From assembly GCA_029237815.1 (NCBI GenBank), contig JAQZBP010000007.1, positions 56,265 through 120,264 of the forward strand: 64,000 bases of DNA, read 5' to 3'. Every line of letters begins with the position of its first letter. Position 1 is the first letter of the stretch. This DNA comes from Moraxellaceae bacterium. GTDB taxonomy: Bacteria > Pseudomonadota > Gammaproteobacteria > Pseudomonadales > Moraxellaceae. The notes beneath the pieces were generated by a model. The model had not been told where the DNA came from. It searched no databases and worked only from the letters and a program-made list of their open reading frames with translations. This document shows, piece after piece, positions 18,372-27,171 of the stretch. Position numbers and translations under genes: made by a program.

Positions 18372-19028
18372 ATGGCCCTGCCCTCCTTCCCAATGCCCAC
18401 CGAACCGCGCCACGAGGTGATCTACGCCGACGCCGCGCTGCTCGTCGTGGACAAGCCTGCCGGCCTGCTCAGCGTACCGGGGCTAGGCGAGGACAAGCAG
18501 GACTGCCTGGTGGCCCGCCTGCAGGCGGCGCATCCCGGCGCGCGTATCGTGCACCGCCTTGACCGCGACACCTCCGGCCTGCTCGTCCTGGCGCTGGATG
18601 CCGACACGCACCGCGAACTCTCGCGGCAGTTCCACGATCGCGAAGTCGAGAAGCGTTATGCCGCGCTCGTGCTGGGGCAGCCTGCCTTGGAGGGCGGCCG
18701 CGTCGACCTGCCCCTGCGCTACGACCCGCCCACCAAGCCGCGCCATGTCGTCGACCACGAGCACGGCCAGCACGCGCTGACCGAATGGAGCCTCGTGGCG
18801 CGCCACGACGGCTATGCACGCGTCGCGCTCATTCCCCACACTGGTCGCAGCCACCAGCTGCGCGTGCACCTGCAGGCACTGGGTCATCCCATCCTCGGCG
18901 ACTCGCTGTATGCGCCGCCCGACGCCTGCCCGCCCGGCAGCCGCCTCTGCCTGCATGCAGAGACGCTGGGCTTCGTCCATCCTGTACACAGGGCCCGCGT
19001 AACCTTCCACCGGCCCGCTCCTTTCTAG
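18372..19028 (+). CDS. rluA: Pseudouridine synthase RluA
   Basis: 218 aa from ATG 18372, close to the usual length of RluA (219 in E. coli). Catalytic Asp in HRLDRDTSGLLVLA; also VDKPAGLLSVPG, EKRYAALVLG, HTGRSHQLRVH and GHPILGDSLYA. RluA isomerises U746 of 23S rRNA and U32 of several tRNAs. It lacks the S4 domain found in RluC/RluD, as expected. rapA follows 9 nt later; rapA and rluA are also neighbours in E. coli, which supports the assignment. Confidence 0.92.
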   Translation: MALPSFPMPTEPRHEVIYADAALLVVDKPAGLLSVPGLGEDKQDCLVARLQAAHPGARIVHRLDRDTSGLLVLALDADTHRELSRQFHDREVEKRYAALVLGQPALEGGRVDLPLRYDPPTKPRHVVDHEHGQHALTEWSLVARHDGYARVALIPHTGRSHQLRVHLQALGHPILGDSLYAPPDACPPGSRLCLHAETLGFVHPVHRARVTFHRPAPF

Positions 19029-19037
19029 GAACCCTCA

Positions 19038-21854
19038 ATGACTGCTGCACTGTTTGCCCCGGCCATTGGCCAGCGCTGGATTTCCGACACCGAAACCGAA
19101 CTCGGCCTCGGCGTCATGATCGAAGTCGACGCACGCGCGCTGACCGTGCTCTTTCCCAAGAGCGAGGAAACCCGCGTCTATGCACGCAACAACGCACCGC
19201 TCTCACGCATCCGCTTCTGCGTCGGCGATACCGTGCATGACGTGGCGGGCAATGCGTATGAAGTCACGGACATCGAGGAGCTGCGCGGGCTGCTGCGCTA
19301 TACCGTGGTGAACGGCGCCGGCGAAACCAGCGTGCTGAACGAGACCCGGCTTGCCGCCGACATCCACCTGGCGCGGCCGCAGGAACGCCTGCTGGCGTCG
19401 CAGCTCGACAGCATCGAGCTCTACAACCTGCGCGTGCAGGCGCTGCTGCAGCGCGACAAACTCGCGCAGTCGCCGGTGCGCGGCCTCGTCGGCCCGCGCC
19501 TCGGCAAGGTGCCGCACCAGTTCTACATCGCCCACGAAGTCGGCACGCGGCCGCAGCCGCGCGTGTTGCTCGGCGACGAAGTCGGCCTTGGCAAGACCAT
19601 CGAGGCCGGCCTCATCGTGCACCAGCAGCTGCAGACCGGCCGCGCCACGCGCGTGCTCATCCTCGTGCCGGAAAACCTGCAGTACCAGTGGCTGGTCGAG
19701 ATGCGTCGCCGCTTCAACCTGAATGCCTCGCTGTTCGACCTCGAGCGTTGCGCCGCGCTGAAGGAAAGCGATGCTGACGGGAATCCCTTCGAGACCGAGC
19801 AGATCGTGCTGATGGCGCAGGAGCTCGCCGTCGATCACCCGCATATCGAGGCCGCCCTCACGGACGCCGACTGGGACCTGCTGGTGGTGGACGAGGCGCA
19901 TCACCTGGAGTGGACGCCCGAGGCCGCCAGCCCCGCCTACCAGCTCGTGGCCGCGCTCGCCGCGCGCACGCCCGGCGTGCTGCTGCTGACGGCGACGCCG
20001 GAACACCTGGGTGTCGCCAGCCACTTCGCCCGCCTGCGCCTGCTCGATCCGGCACGCTACCCGAGCCTCGAGCAGTTCCTGGAAGAAGAAGCCTCTTACG
20101 CGAACGTGGCGACGGCGGCGGCGGAACTGCTGGCCGAGGGCGACCTCTCGGCGGCGGCGCGTGCCACGCTGGCCGGAAAACTGCCGGCGGAACTGCTGGC
20201 GACGCTCGACTCCGCCGCCGGGCGCGAAGCCGCCCTCGCCGCGCTGCTCGATCGCCACGGTACCGGCCGCGTCCTCTTCCGCAACACCCGCGAGGCCATC
20301 GGCGGCTTTCCCGAACGCCAGTGCCTGCCGGTCGCGCTGGACGGCGACGCCGCCGGCAGCGACCTGCTGCAATCGCTCTATCCCGAGAGCGCCTACAGCG
20401 GCGACTGGGCCGGCGGCGATCCGCGTGTGCACTGGCTCACCGGCCTGCTGAAGTCCCTCAAGCGCGAAAAGGTGCTGCTGATCTGCCGCTCCAGTCCCGT
20501 CGCGCTGGCGCTGGAGGAATACCTGCGCCTCAAGCAGGGCATCCGCACCTCGGTCTTCCATGAAGGCATGAGCCTGCTGGAGCGCGACCGCGCCGCCGCC
20601 TATTTTGCCGACGCCGACTACGGCGCGCAGATCCTGCTCTGCTCCGAAATCGGCTCGGAAGGCCGCAACTTCCAGTTCGCCCATCACCTCGTGCTGTTCG
20701 ACCTGCCGCTGGACCCGGAGCTGCTCGAGCAGCGCATCGGCCGCCTCGACCGCATCGGCCAGCGCCACACCATCAAGCTGCACGTGCCGTATTTCACCGG
20801 CACGGCGCAGGAGCGCCTGTTCCGCTGGTACCACGAGGCGCTGGACGCCTTCGAAAGCATCAGCCCCACCGCGCGCACGTTGCTGGAGGAGTTCCGTGAC
20901 CGCCTGCTGCGCGGACTCGTGCAGGGCGGCAGCAATTTCGACGAACTGCTCGGAGAAGCGAAATTGCGTCGCCAGGCGCTGGGCGCCGACCTGGAAAAAG
21001 GGCGCGACCGCCTGATCGAACTGAACTCCTGTCGCGTGGAGGAAGCGCGGACGCTGGTGGCGGCGCTCGAGGAACAGGATGACGACCCGACATTGGCGAG
21101 CTTCCTGGAGCGCGCCTGGTCCGCCTTCGGCGTCGACCAGGAGGAGCAGCTCGAAGATCACCTGCACATCCTGCGCCCGGGCGATCACCAGTTGCTGGAA
21201 GGCTTCCCCGGACTCGACCCGGACGGCATGACCGTCTCCTTCGCGCGCGACTACGCCCTGTCGCGGGAAGACGTGCATTTCCTGAGCTGGGAACATCCCA
21301 TGGCACAGGGCCTGCTGGATCTTTTCCATACACAGGAATTCGGCAACGCCAACATCGCGCTGATCCGCAACAAGGGCATCAAGCCGGGCACGCTGCTGCT
21401 GGAGCTGTTCCTCCGCGTCGAGACGGTTGCCCCGCGCGGCCTGAACGTGGAGCCCGCCTTGCCCTCGCTCGCGCGACGCGTGCTGCTAGACCAGAACGGG
21501 CGCGATCTCTCCGACAAGGTCACGCACGATGTGCTGGTCCGCCAGCTGCAGCCACTCGAAAAGGCCGTGGCGCGCCAATTGGTGAAAAGCCAGCAGGAAC
21601 CGCTGGAAAAGCTACTCGCGCTCGCCGTCCAGGCAGCCGAAGCCGGCCTGCCCGCCCTGCGGGAGACAGCGCTGGAACGCTGGCGCCAGGACGCGGGTGC
21701 GGAGGTGGCGCGCCTCAAGGCACTGGCCGAGGTCAATCCGGGCGTGCGCCCGCAGGAAATCCGTATCCTGGAGAAACGCCTTGTCGATGGTGAAGCGGCC
21801 CTCGGCCAGCTGCGCCTCGTGGCGCATGCGGTGCGGATGATCGTCGCCGCCTGA
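19038..21854 (+). CDS. rapA: RNA polymerase-associated ATPase RapA
   Basis: 938 aa SWI2/SNF2-type protein (E. coli RapA 968 aa). N-terminal Tudor-like region (about 1-110, GQRWISDTETELGLG), Walker A GDEVGLGKTIEAG (near 178-190), DEAHH (near 284), LLLTATPEHLG, helicase C-terminal part with GSEGRNFQFAHHLVLFDLP and QRIGRLDRIGQ, then the long C-terminal RapA domain. RapA binds RNA polymerase core and recycles it after transcription. Preceded by rluA in the same direction. High confidence from motifs, length and neighbour. Confidence 0.96.
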   Translation: MTAALFAPAIGQRWISDTETELGLGVMIEVDARALTVLFPKSEETRVYARNNAPLSRIRFCVGDTVHDVAGNAYEVTDIEELRGLLRYTVVNGAGETSVLNETRLAADIHLARPQERLLASQLDSIELYNLRVQALLQRDKLAQSPVRGLVGPRLGKVPHQFYIAHEVGTRPQPRVLLGDEVGLGKTIEAGLIVHQQLQTGRATRVLILVPENLQYQWLVEMRRRFNLNASLFDLERCAALKESDADGNPFETEQIVLMAQELAVDHPHIEAALTDADWDLLVVDEAHHLEWTPEAASPAYQLVAALAARTPGVLLLTATPEHLGVASHFARLRLLDPARYPSLEQFLEEEASYANVATAAAELLAEGDLSAAARATLAGKLPAELLATLDSAAGREAALAALLDRHGTGRVLFRNTREAIGGFPERQCLPVALDGDAAGSDLLQSLYPESAYSGDWAGGDPRVHWLTGLLKSLKREKVLLICRSSPVALALEEYLRLKQGIRTSVFHEGMSLLERDRAAAYFADADYGAQILLCSEIGSEGRNFQFAHHLVLFDLPLDPELLEQRIGRLDRIGQRHTIKLHVPYFTGTAQERLFRWYHEALDAFESISPTARTLLEEFRDRLLRGLVQGGSNFDELLGEAKLRRQALGADLEKGRDRLIELNSCRVEEARTLVAALEEQDDDPTLASFLERAWSAFGVDQEEQLEDHLHILRPGDHQLLEGFPGLDPDGMTVSFARDYALSREDVHFLSWEHPMAQGLLDLFHTQEFGNANIALIRNKGIKPGTLLLELFLRVETVAPRGLNVEPALPSLARRVLLDQNGRDLSDKVTHDVLVRQLQPLEKAVARQLVKSQQEPLEKLLALAVQAAEAGLPALRETALERWRQDAGAEVARLKALAEVNPGVRPQEIRILEKRLVDGEAALGQLRLVAHAVRMIVAA

Positions 21855-21875
21855 GGTCGGCAGCGCGCCGCCGCG

Positions 21876-22730
21876 TCAATGTGCGACGGCCGGCTGCAGC
21901 ATCCCGCTCAGGGACTCCCAGAAGTGGTCGAGGTAGCCGAGTGCGTCCAGCCCTGCCTTGAAGAAAGAGGCCTCGTCGAGCAGGTCATGCACGCTGGCGC
22001 CCTCGACGAGATAGAGCACGTGCCGCGCCTGCAGGCGGGCATGCGTTTCCGCCACCGGGAAAAATCCGGCGTCCGCGAACTTGAGGTCCAGTGCTTCGCA
22101 ACAGCGACGCAGGCCGCGCCCGAGACGCTGCCAGAAGTCCGTGCTGATGGCGTTTTCCAGCGCCATCATCGCCCCCAGCGACGTGCTGAGGTCGGCGGCG
22201 TTGTAGTCGCGTTCCACCACGCCGCAGAGCTGGCGCGTCACGTCATGGGCCTGGTCCAGGCTCCAGTCCTTCAGGCCCTCGGGCGAGCTGCGCTTCCAGG
22301 CCGCCCACCAAGCCAGCAGGCGTTCGCTCATCACATGGGGGTCGCCGGTGCCCATACCCGGTAATGGTGGGCACCAGGGCACGCCGTTCTCGTCGAAGCA
22401 GATCACCACGGCGGTGCCGCAGTCCGTATCCAGGCAGCCTGTGCGCGACAGGGAAGCAGCATGTTGCTCGCGCGCCAGGGCGAGACGGCGGAGGAAAACC
22501 GCCAGCTGCTGCAGGCTCTGCAGGAGACCGCCGATGGCAGGCGGCAGATCCGAGGACTCGAGGCGGTCCAGCCAGGCGTTGTGGATGAGCGCATGGTGCC
22601 GGCACAACTCGCTGTTGCAGCGGCGCTGCAGGTCCAGGAAGCCGGCCCGGTGGGCGGAATCGATATGGGCAGCAGGCGCCACATGCCATTCCACGGCATG
22701 CGCACGCAGGCGACTTCGCATCACGGCCAT
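21876..22730 (-). CDS. Hypothetical protein, possibly heme-oxygenase-like fold
   Basis: 284 aa, mostly helical, no signal peptide. Features that could fit the heme-oxygenase/TenA/PqqC-like superfamily are HHALIHNAW near 44-52, LGAMMALENAIS (Glu in a helix) and FFPVAETHARLQARH near 217-231. Cys-rich for its context (RCNSELC, CLDTDC, LRRCCEALD). Convergent with rapA (21-nt gap) and followed upstream by a 168-nt gap. I do not recognise it firmly; the fold call is a guess from residue spacing. A metal-binding or redox role would follow if correct. Confidence 0.5.
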   Translation of the reverse strand: MAVMRSRLRAHAVEWHVAPAAHIDSAHRAGFLDLQRRCNSELCRHHALIHNAWLDRLESSDLPPAIGGLLQSLQQLAVFLRRLALAREQHAASLSRTGCLDTDCGTAVVICFDENGVPWCPPLPGMGTGDPHVMSERLLAWWAAWKRSSPEGLKDWSLDQAHDVTRQLCGVVERDYNAADLSTSLGAMMALENAISTDFWQRLGRGLRRCCEALDLKFADAGFFPVAETHARLQARHVLYLVEGASVHDLLDEASFFKAGLDALGYLDHFWESLSGMLQPAVAH

Positions 22731-22898
22731 GTGATGTCCTCAGGATGGTGGCAAGCTGAGCCTAGAACAGATGGCCTAGGTCGCCAGCCAGTACACGAAA
22801 CTCGTCTAACAAAACCCGGGAATATGCCGACGCCTTAGCCGGCTCCGCGCTGGCGAGGCGTGCGCCACCTTTCTGGGGCATGGCCCGGCGCTTGCCGC

Positions 22899-23507
22899 CT
22901 ACAGGTAGCCGATCAGATAACGCTCCCCGGCGCTCCGCACACCTAGCGCCGCGCGGCCAGCGTCCGTGAACTCCTCCCCCCACTCCACCAACTGGTAATA
23001 GACCGTGCGCGACAGCAGCGCATCGAGCCGGTCACGCACATGGACGTAGGGACTGGGCTCCAGGTCGTCCTTGAAGCTGACCCGGATCGGGTGATCCGGC
23101 CCCGCCACCACCATGTCGCCAGTCTGGGTGGTGAAGCGGAGGTACTGGACGCCCGCCTCGCTGTGGCGCTCGACCTGGACGGCGAGGAAAGGCGCGTCCT
23201 CCACCCGGATGCGGACCTTCTCGACCGGCGTGACGAGGTAGTAGTAGCCGTCGTCGTCATGGCGGAGCACGGTGCTGAACAGACGCACCAGCGCGGGCCG
23301 GCCGATAGGCGTGCCCATGTAGAACCACTGGCCATTACGCCGGATCTCCATGTCGAGCTCGCCGCAATAGGGCGGATTCCACTTGTGCACGGGGGGCAGG
23401 CCCTTGGGGTCGTGTCCCGCCTCGTCCTTCAGCAGGCGGGCAATGGCCAGGGGGTCGGCCTTCAGTCGGGAGGCATTTGCCTCAGGGGATTCCGGGATAT
23501 CGCTCAT
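22899..23507 (-). CDS. DUF1285 family protein
   Basis: 202 aa from ATG 23507 (MSDIPESPEA). Contains the family hallmarks PPVHKWNPPYCGELDMEIRRNGQWFYMGTPI in pieces: PPVHKWNPP, ELDMEI, GQWFYMGTPIGR, and DDGYYYLVTPVEK. Cytosolic, beta-rich, of unknown biochemical role. It is divergent from etfD with a 180-nt shared upstream region. Nothing else in the sequence points to a specific function. Confidence 0.82.
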   Translation of the reverse strand: MSDIPESPEANASRLKADPLAIARLLKDEAGHDPKGLPPVHKWNPPYCGELDMEIRRNGQWFYMGTPIGRPALVRLFSTVLRHDDDGYYYLVTPVEKVRIRVEDAPFLAVQVERHSEAGVQYLRFTTQTGDMVVAGPDHPIRVSFKDDLEPSPYVHVRDRLDALLSRTVYYQLVEWGEEFTDAGRAALGVRSAGERYLIGYL

Positions 23508-23564
23508 GTCAGTGCCTGATCGGTCACACACAGGGGTTGTCGGACAGGAAGGCGGCAAGTTTTA

Positions 23565-23593
23565 TTGGCCTTTCGAGTGTGGGCTTTTATACT
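23565..23593 (+). promoter_or_regulatory. Probable sigma70 promoter of etfD
   Basis: TTGGCC (23565-23570), a 17-nt spacer and TATACT (23588-23593), about 95 nt upstream of the etfD start. Box quality and spacing are good for a housekeeping promoter. Confidence 0.6.
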
Positions 23594-23601
23594 ACGCGCC
23601 G

Positions 23602-23614
23602 CTCGAAATTCGAG
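23602..23614. promoter_or_regulatory. Palindrome just downstream of the etfD -10 box
   Basis: CTCGAA-A-TTCGAG, perfect arms around a single base, centred about 15 nt after the -10 element. A repressor here would overlap the transcription start. In pseudomonads etfD-type genes are controlled by fatty-acid-sensing TetR repressors, but this sequence is not a clear match to the known PsrA site. Confidence 0.4.
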
Positions 23615-23687
23615 TCAGCGTGCGTACTTAGCGTGTTGCCATTAAAACGCAAAGCCAGTTTGAGTCCAGTGTGTCGAGGAGGCTGTC

Positions 23688-25343
23688 GTGGAAAGAGAAG
23701 CAATGGAGTTTGACGTCGTCATCGTCGGTGGCGGCCCGGCCGGCCTTTCCGCGGCCATCCGTCTGCGTCAGCTCAGCATCGAGTCTGGCCACGAAGTGTC
23801 CGTCTGCGTCGTGGAAAAAGGCTCCGAATTCGGCGCGCACATCCTTTCCGGCGCCTGCTTCGAGCCGCGCGCCCTGAACGAACTCCTCCCGAACTGGAAG
23901 GAAGACGGCGCTCCCCTGAACACCCCCGTCGTCGAGGATCAGGTCTATTTCCTCCTCAACGGCGAGAAGAAGATCCTCACGCCGCACTGGGCCATTCCCA
24001 AGCCCATGCACAACGACGGCAACTACATCATCAGCCTCGGCAACCTGGTGCGCTGGCTGGCCACCAAGGCGGAAGAACTCGAGGTGAACCTCTTCCCGGG
24101 CTTCGCCGCTTCCGAGATCCTCTACCACGAGGACGGTTCCGTGAAGGGCGTCGCTACCGGCGACATGGGCATCGACCGCCACGGCAACCAGAAGCCCTCC
24201 TTCACCCCGGGCTACGAGCTGCACGCCAAGTACACCATGTTCGCCGAAGGCTGCCGCGGCCACCTCGGCAAGCAGCTGATCAAGCAGTTCGACCTGGACC
24301 GTGACAAGGACCCGCAGCACTACGGCCTCGGCATCAAGGAGCTGTGGGACATCGATCCGTCCAAGCACAAGGCGGGCCTGGTCATGCACGGCGCGGGCTG
24401 GCCGCTGTCCGAATCCGGCAGCACCGGCGGCTGGTGGCTCTACCACCACGAGAACAACCAGATCTCCGTGGGCCTCATCACCGACCTCAGCTACCACAAC
24501 CCCTACGTCTCGCCCTTCGACGAGATGCAGCGCCTGAAACATCACCCGGTGATCAAGCAGTACCTGGAAGGCGGCAAGCGCGTCAGCTACGGCGCCCGCG
24601 CCATCTGCAAGGGCGGCATCAACTCCTTGCCCAAGTTCACCTTCCCGGGCGGCATGATCGTCGGCGACGACGCCGGCTTCCTGAACTTCTCCAAGATCAA
24701 GGGCAGCCACACCGCCATGAAGTCCGGCATGCTCGCCGCCGAGGCCACCTTCGAGGCCCTCAAGGGCGGCGCGGAAGGCAAGACCGAGCTGACCTCCTTC
24801 ACCGAGAAGTTCAAGGCCTCCTGGCTGTACGAGGAGCTCTACAACTCGCGCAACTTCGGTCCGGCCATGCACCGCATGGGCATGTTCATGGGCGCGGCGT
24901 TCAACTTCATCGACCAGAACTGGTTCGGGGGCAAGATCCCCATGACCATCAACGACAACAAGCCGGACTACGCCACGCTGGACCTCGCCGCGCAGTCGCG
25001 CCCGATGGTCTATCCGAAGCCGGACGGCAAGATCAGCTTCGACAAGCTTTCCTCGGTGTTCCTCTCCAACACCAACCACGAGGAAGAGCAGCCGGTGCAC
25101 CTGCAGCTGAAGAATGCGGACGTGCCCATCAAGAAGAACCTGCCGCTGTACGCGGAGCCGGCGCGTCTGTACTGCCCGGCCGGCGTGTACGAAGTGCTGG
25201 AAAATGCCGACGGCACCAAGCGCTTCCAGATCAACGCGCAGAACTGCGTGCACTGCAAGACCTGCGACATCAAGGACCCGGCCCAGAACATCAACTGGGT
25301 CGTGCCGGAAGGCGGCGGCGGCCCCAACTACCCGAACATGTAA
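23688..25343 (+). CDS. etfD: Electron-transfer flavoprotein:ubiquinone oxidoreductase
   Basis: 551 aa from GTG 23688, preferred because GAGGAGG lies 5 nt before it; an ATG at 23703 is possible. FAD-binding GGGPAGLSAAIRL at the N-terminus, central ETF-QO body (GGWWLYHHENNQ, FPGGMIVGDDAGFLN, KGSHTAMKSG), and a C-terminal [4Fe-4S] domain with CPAGVYEV and NCVHCKTCDIKDP, ending NWVVPEGGGGPNYPNM. It passes electrons from ETF, reduced by acyl-CoA dehydrogenases, to ubiquinone at the membrane. Monocistronic; promoter and palindrome upstream, bidirectional terminator downstream. Confidence 0.97.
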   Translation: MEREAMEFDVVIVGGGPAGLSAAIRLRQLSIESGHEVSVCVVEKGSEFGAHILSGACFEPRALNELLPNWKEDGAPLNTPVVEDQVYFLLNGEKKILTPHWAIPKPMHNDGNYIISLGNLVRWLATKAEELEVNLFPGFAASEILYHEDGSVKGVATGDMGIDRHGNQKPSFTPGYELHAKYTMFAEGCRGHLGKQLIKQFDLDRDKDPQHYGLGIKELWDIDPSKHKAGLVMHGAGWPLSESGSTGGWWLYHHENNQISVGLITDLSYHNPYVSPFDEMQRLKHHPVIKQYLEGGKRVSYGARAICKGGINSLPKFTFPGGMIVGDDAGFLNFSKIKGSHTAMKSGMLAAEATFEALKGGAEGKTELTSFTEKFKASWLYEELYNSRNFGPAMHRMGMFMGAAFNFIDQNWFGGKIPMTINDNKPDYATLDLAAQSRPMVYPKPDGKISFDKLSSVFLSNTNHEEEQPVHLQLKNADVPIKKNLPLYAEPARLYCPAGVYEVLENADGTKRFQINAQNCVHCKTCDIKDPAQNINWVVPEGGGGPNYPNM

Positions 25344-25356
25344 GTGTTCACCCAAT

Positions 25357-25386
25357 AAAAAAGGCGACCTCAGGTCGCCTTTTTTA
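25357..25386. terminator. Bidirectional terminator between etfD and gspM
   Basis: GGCGACCT (25363-25370), one-base loop, AGGTCGCC (25372-25379), with A run on the left and T run on the right, so it can end both etfD (plus) and the gsp operon (minus). Confidence 0.9.
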
Positions 25387-25456
25387 TTCAATTTCTTTCG
25401 CGTGCATTGGCATCGGGAAAGGCACCGCACGCTTGACAGTGCGCCGCCCTGCCCGT

Positions 25457-25954
25457 TCAGCGTGACAGCGCAAAACGCGCGGAGACGCCTCCGTCAGCCT
25501 GCTTCTCGACCTGCGCCTCTTCCAGGCGGATGCCCTGTGCCGACAGGGCGGCAAGCCACCCGGCCACGGCATTGAAGTCCGCCTTCTCCAGCCATACACG
25601 CACGCGCCCCTCGCCTTCCGGCTCGATACGGCTGAGGGCAAGGTTACTGGCACCCGCAGCATCGCTCGCCACTCGCAACACCGAGCCACCGGTGACAGGC
25701 GCTCCCGTTGCGACGCCACCTTGCCCCTGCAATTGCAGCAACAGGGCCCGCTGGGTTTCGTAGCGCACCTGCGCCTTTTGCGCGGCGGCACGCGACGGCA
25801 GCCAGAGGCCGTAGACCAGCACCAGTACTGCCGTGAAGGCCCCTGCCACCGCCAGCGCCCGCTGCTCGCGAGGCTGCAACATGACCCAGCGCTGGTGCAG
25901 CGGCGCCGTCGCTTCGCGCCAGCTCTGCCGGAGATTCTGAAGCGCCTCGCTCAT
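25457..25954 (-). CDS. gspM: Type II secretion protein GspM
   Basis: 165 aa bitopic inner-membrane protein: short cytoplasmic N-terminus, one membrane helix (about 33-52, ALAVAGAFTAVLVLVYGLW), periplasmic coiled region and ferredoxin-like domain with ADFNAVAGWLAALSAQGI, the GspM pattern. It pairs with GspL in the assembly platform. Last gene of the operon; its ATG overlaps the gspL stop by 4 nt. Confidence 0.92.
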   Translation of the reverse strand: MSEALQNLRQSWREATAPLHQRWVMLQPREQRALAVAGAFTAVLVLVYGLWLPSRAAAQKAQVRYETQRALLLQLQGQGGVATGAPVTGGSVLRVASDAAGASNLALSRIEPEGEGRVRVWLEKADFNAVAGWLAALSAQGIRLEEAQVEKQADGGVSARFALSR

Positions 25955-27171
25955 GCCCCACCCTCCACCCTGAGGCGCCCGCGGATGACACCGCCCTGCG
26001 CGTTGGCCGAAACGATCTCCGTGGTCAGCCCCTCTGCGTCCAGCTTCTGCTTGAGACCATCAAGCTCGCCCAGCGAACGCGCCTGGACATCCAGCGTCAG
26101 CACGCCACTCATGACGTCGATGCGTTGCGTGCTGAGCCCCGTGCCCTGCAGCGAGCCGGCGACGCGCGTCAGGACTGGCAGCACGCTGCCGTCGCTGCGG
26201 TTTTCATTGCGCCGGCCGCGCATACGCTTCTCGACTTCGCGCATGGCGCTGGCCGTGGTGTTTGGCAGACGCTCGCCGGGATAGGCCGCCTTGTAGCGTG
26301 CTACCACGCGCTCCGCGACCTTGCCGGTCTGGTATTTGTAGTAACCGAAATGCAGCCATTCGCTCGCAACCTGCAGGGCAAATGCCGCCCCCACAAAGGC
26401 TGCAGCCATGCGCAGGCCGGCACCGAGCCGGAAACGGCTGCGCGGTGCGAAAGTACCCTGCAGGAAATTGGCGGGATGCAGCGTCCAGTCGGACACGGCC
26501 GCCAGCGCCTGGGCGGGATCAGCCGTCTCCGCCAGCCGGCATTCGATGCCCTCGTGACCGGCGGCCCAGGCTTCGACCCGTGTCGCCAGCGCGGGATCGG
26601 GCACCGCGACGCAAATGCTGACGCGGCTTTCCGGCGGCTGATCGCGCAGCGCAGCATCCAGCATCAACTCGAGCGCATCGCTCTCCAGGACAGCGCCCCG
26701 CAGGGGACCGGTACGCAGCATGGCCTGATCGCCGCGCACGGCGAGCTGCCAGTCGCAGTCATCGCGCGCCAGCAGGAAGAGGTCAGGTAGCACGGCGATG
26801 GGCCGCAGGCCGCCGCTGCTCAGGCGGCCGAGCCATTCCTGCAGCACCGGACGCGAAATGGCGAGCAGCGGGGTTTCGTCTCCTTCCTGGGGTCCGGCGA
26901 TCACGTGCAGGTTTTCCACGTCTTCGCCGCTCTGCTCTTCCACGAGCCAGGCCAGCGACTGCTCCGCCTGTCGCAACTGCTTTGCGCTGACCGCGGCGGA
27001 AGCGAAAAGACACAGGGATGACGGCAGGAAGAGTACGCAGGCACTGCCGGGATGCAGCGAAGCGAAATGCTCCACCGACCCCTGGCCGATTTCAGCCAGC
27101 CCTCCTTCCCCGGACAACCAGGCCCGGCAGTCATCCGCAAGTGAGGGCAGATGCAGCAAAAGTAGATTCAT
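25951..27171 (-). CDS. gspL: Type II secretion protein GspL
   Basis: 406 aa. Cytoplasmic actin-like domain (about 1-235, AEQSLAWLVEEQSGEDVENLH in part: QAEQSLAWLVEEQ), one membrane helix (about 248-268), and a periplasmic ferredoxin-like domain ending LRVEGGA. GspL recruits the GspE ATPase to the platform and binds GspM. It overlaps gspK and gspM by ATGA at each end, so expression of the three is coupled. Confidence 0.93.
   Translation of the reverse strand: MNLLLLHLPSLADDCRAWLSGEGGLAEIGQGSVEHFASLHPGSACVLFLPSSLCLFASAAVSAKQLRQAEQSLAWLVEEQSGEDVENLHVIAGPQEGDETPLLAISRPVLQEWLGRLSSGGLRPIAVLPDLFLLARDDCDWQLAVRGDQAMLRTGPLRGAVLESDALELMLDAALRDQPPESRVSICVAVPDPALATRVEAWAAGHEGIECRLAETADPAQALAAVSDWTLHPANFLQGTFAPRSRFRLGAGLRMAAAFVGAAFALQVASEWLHFGYYKYQTGKVAERVVARYKAAYPGERLPNTTASAMREVEKRMRGRRNENRSDGSVLPVLTRVAGSLQGTGLSTQRIDVMSGVLTLDVQARSLGELDGLKQKLDAEGLTTEIVSANAQGGVIRGRLRVEGGA

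Noticed and set aside
19203..21329. Minus-strand open frame of 708 codons inside rapA
   Set aside because: RapA motifs are on the plus strand; the antisense product shows no family pattern.
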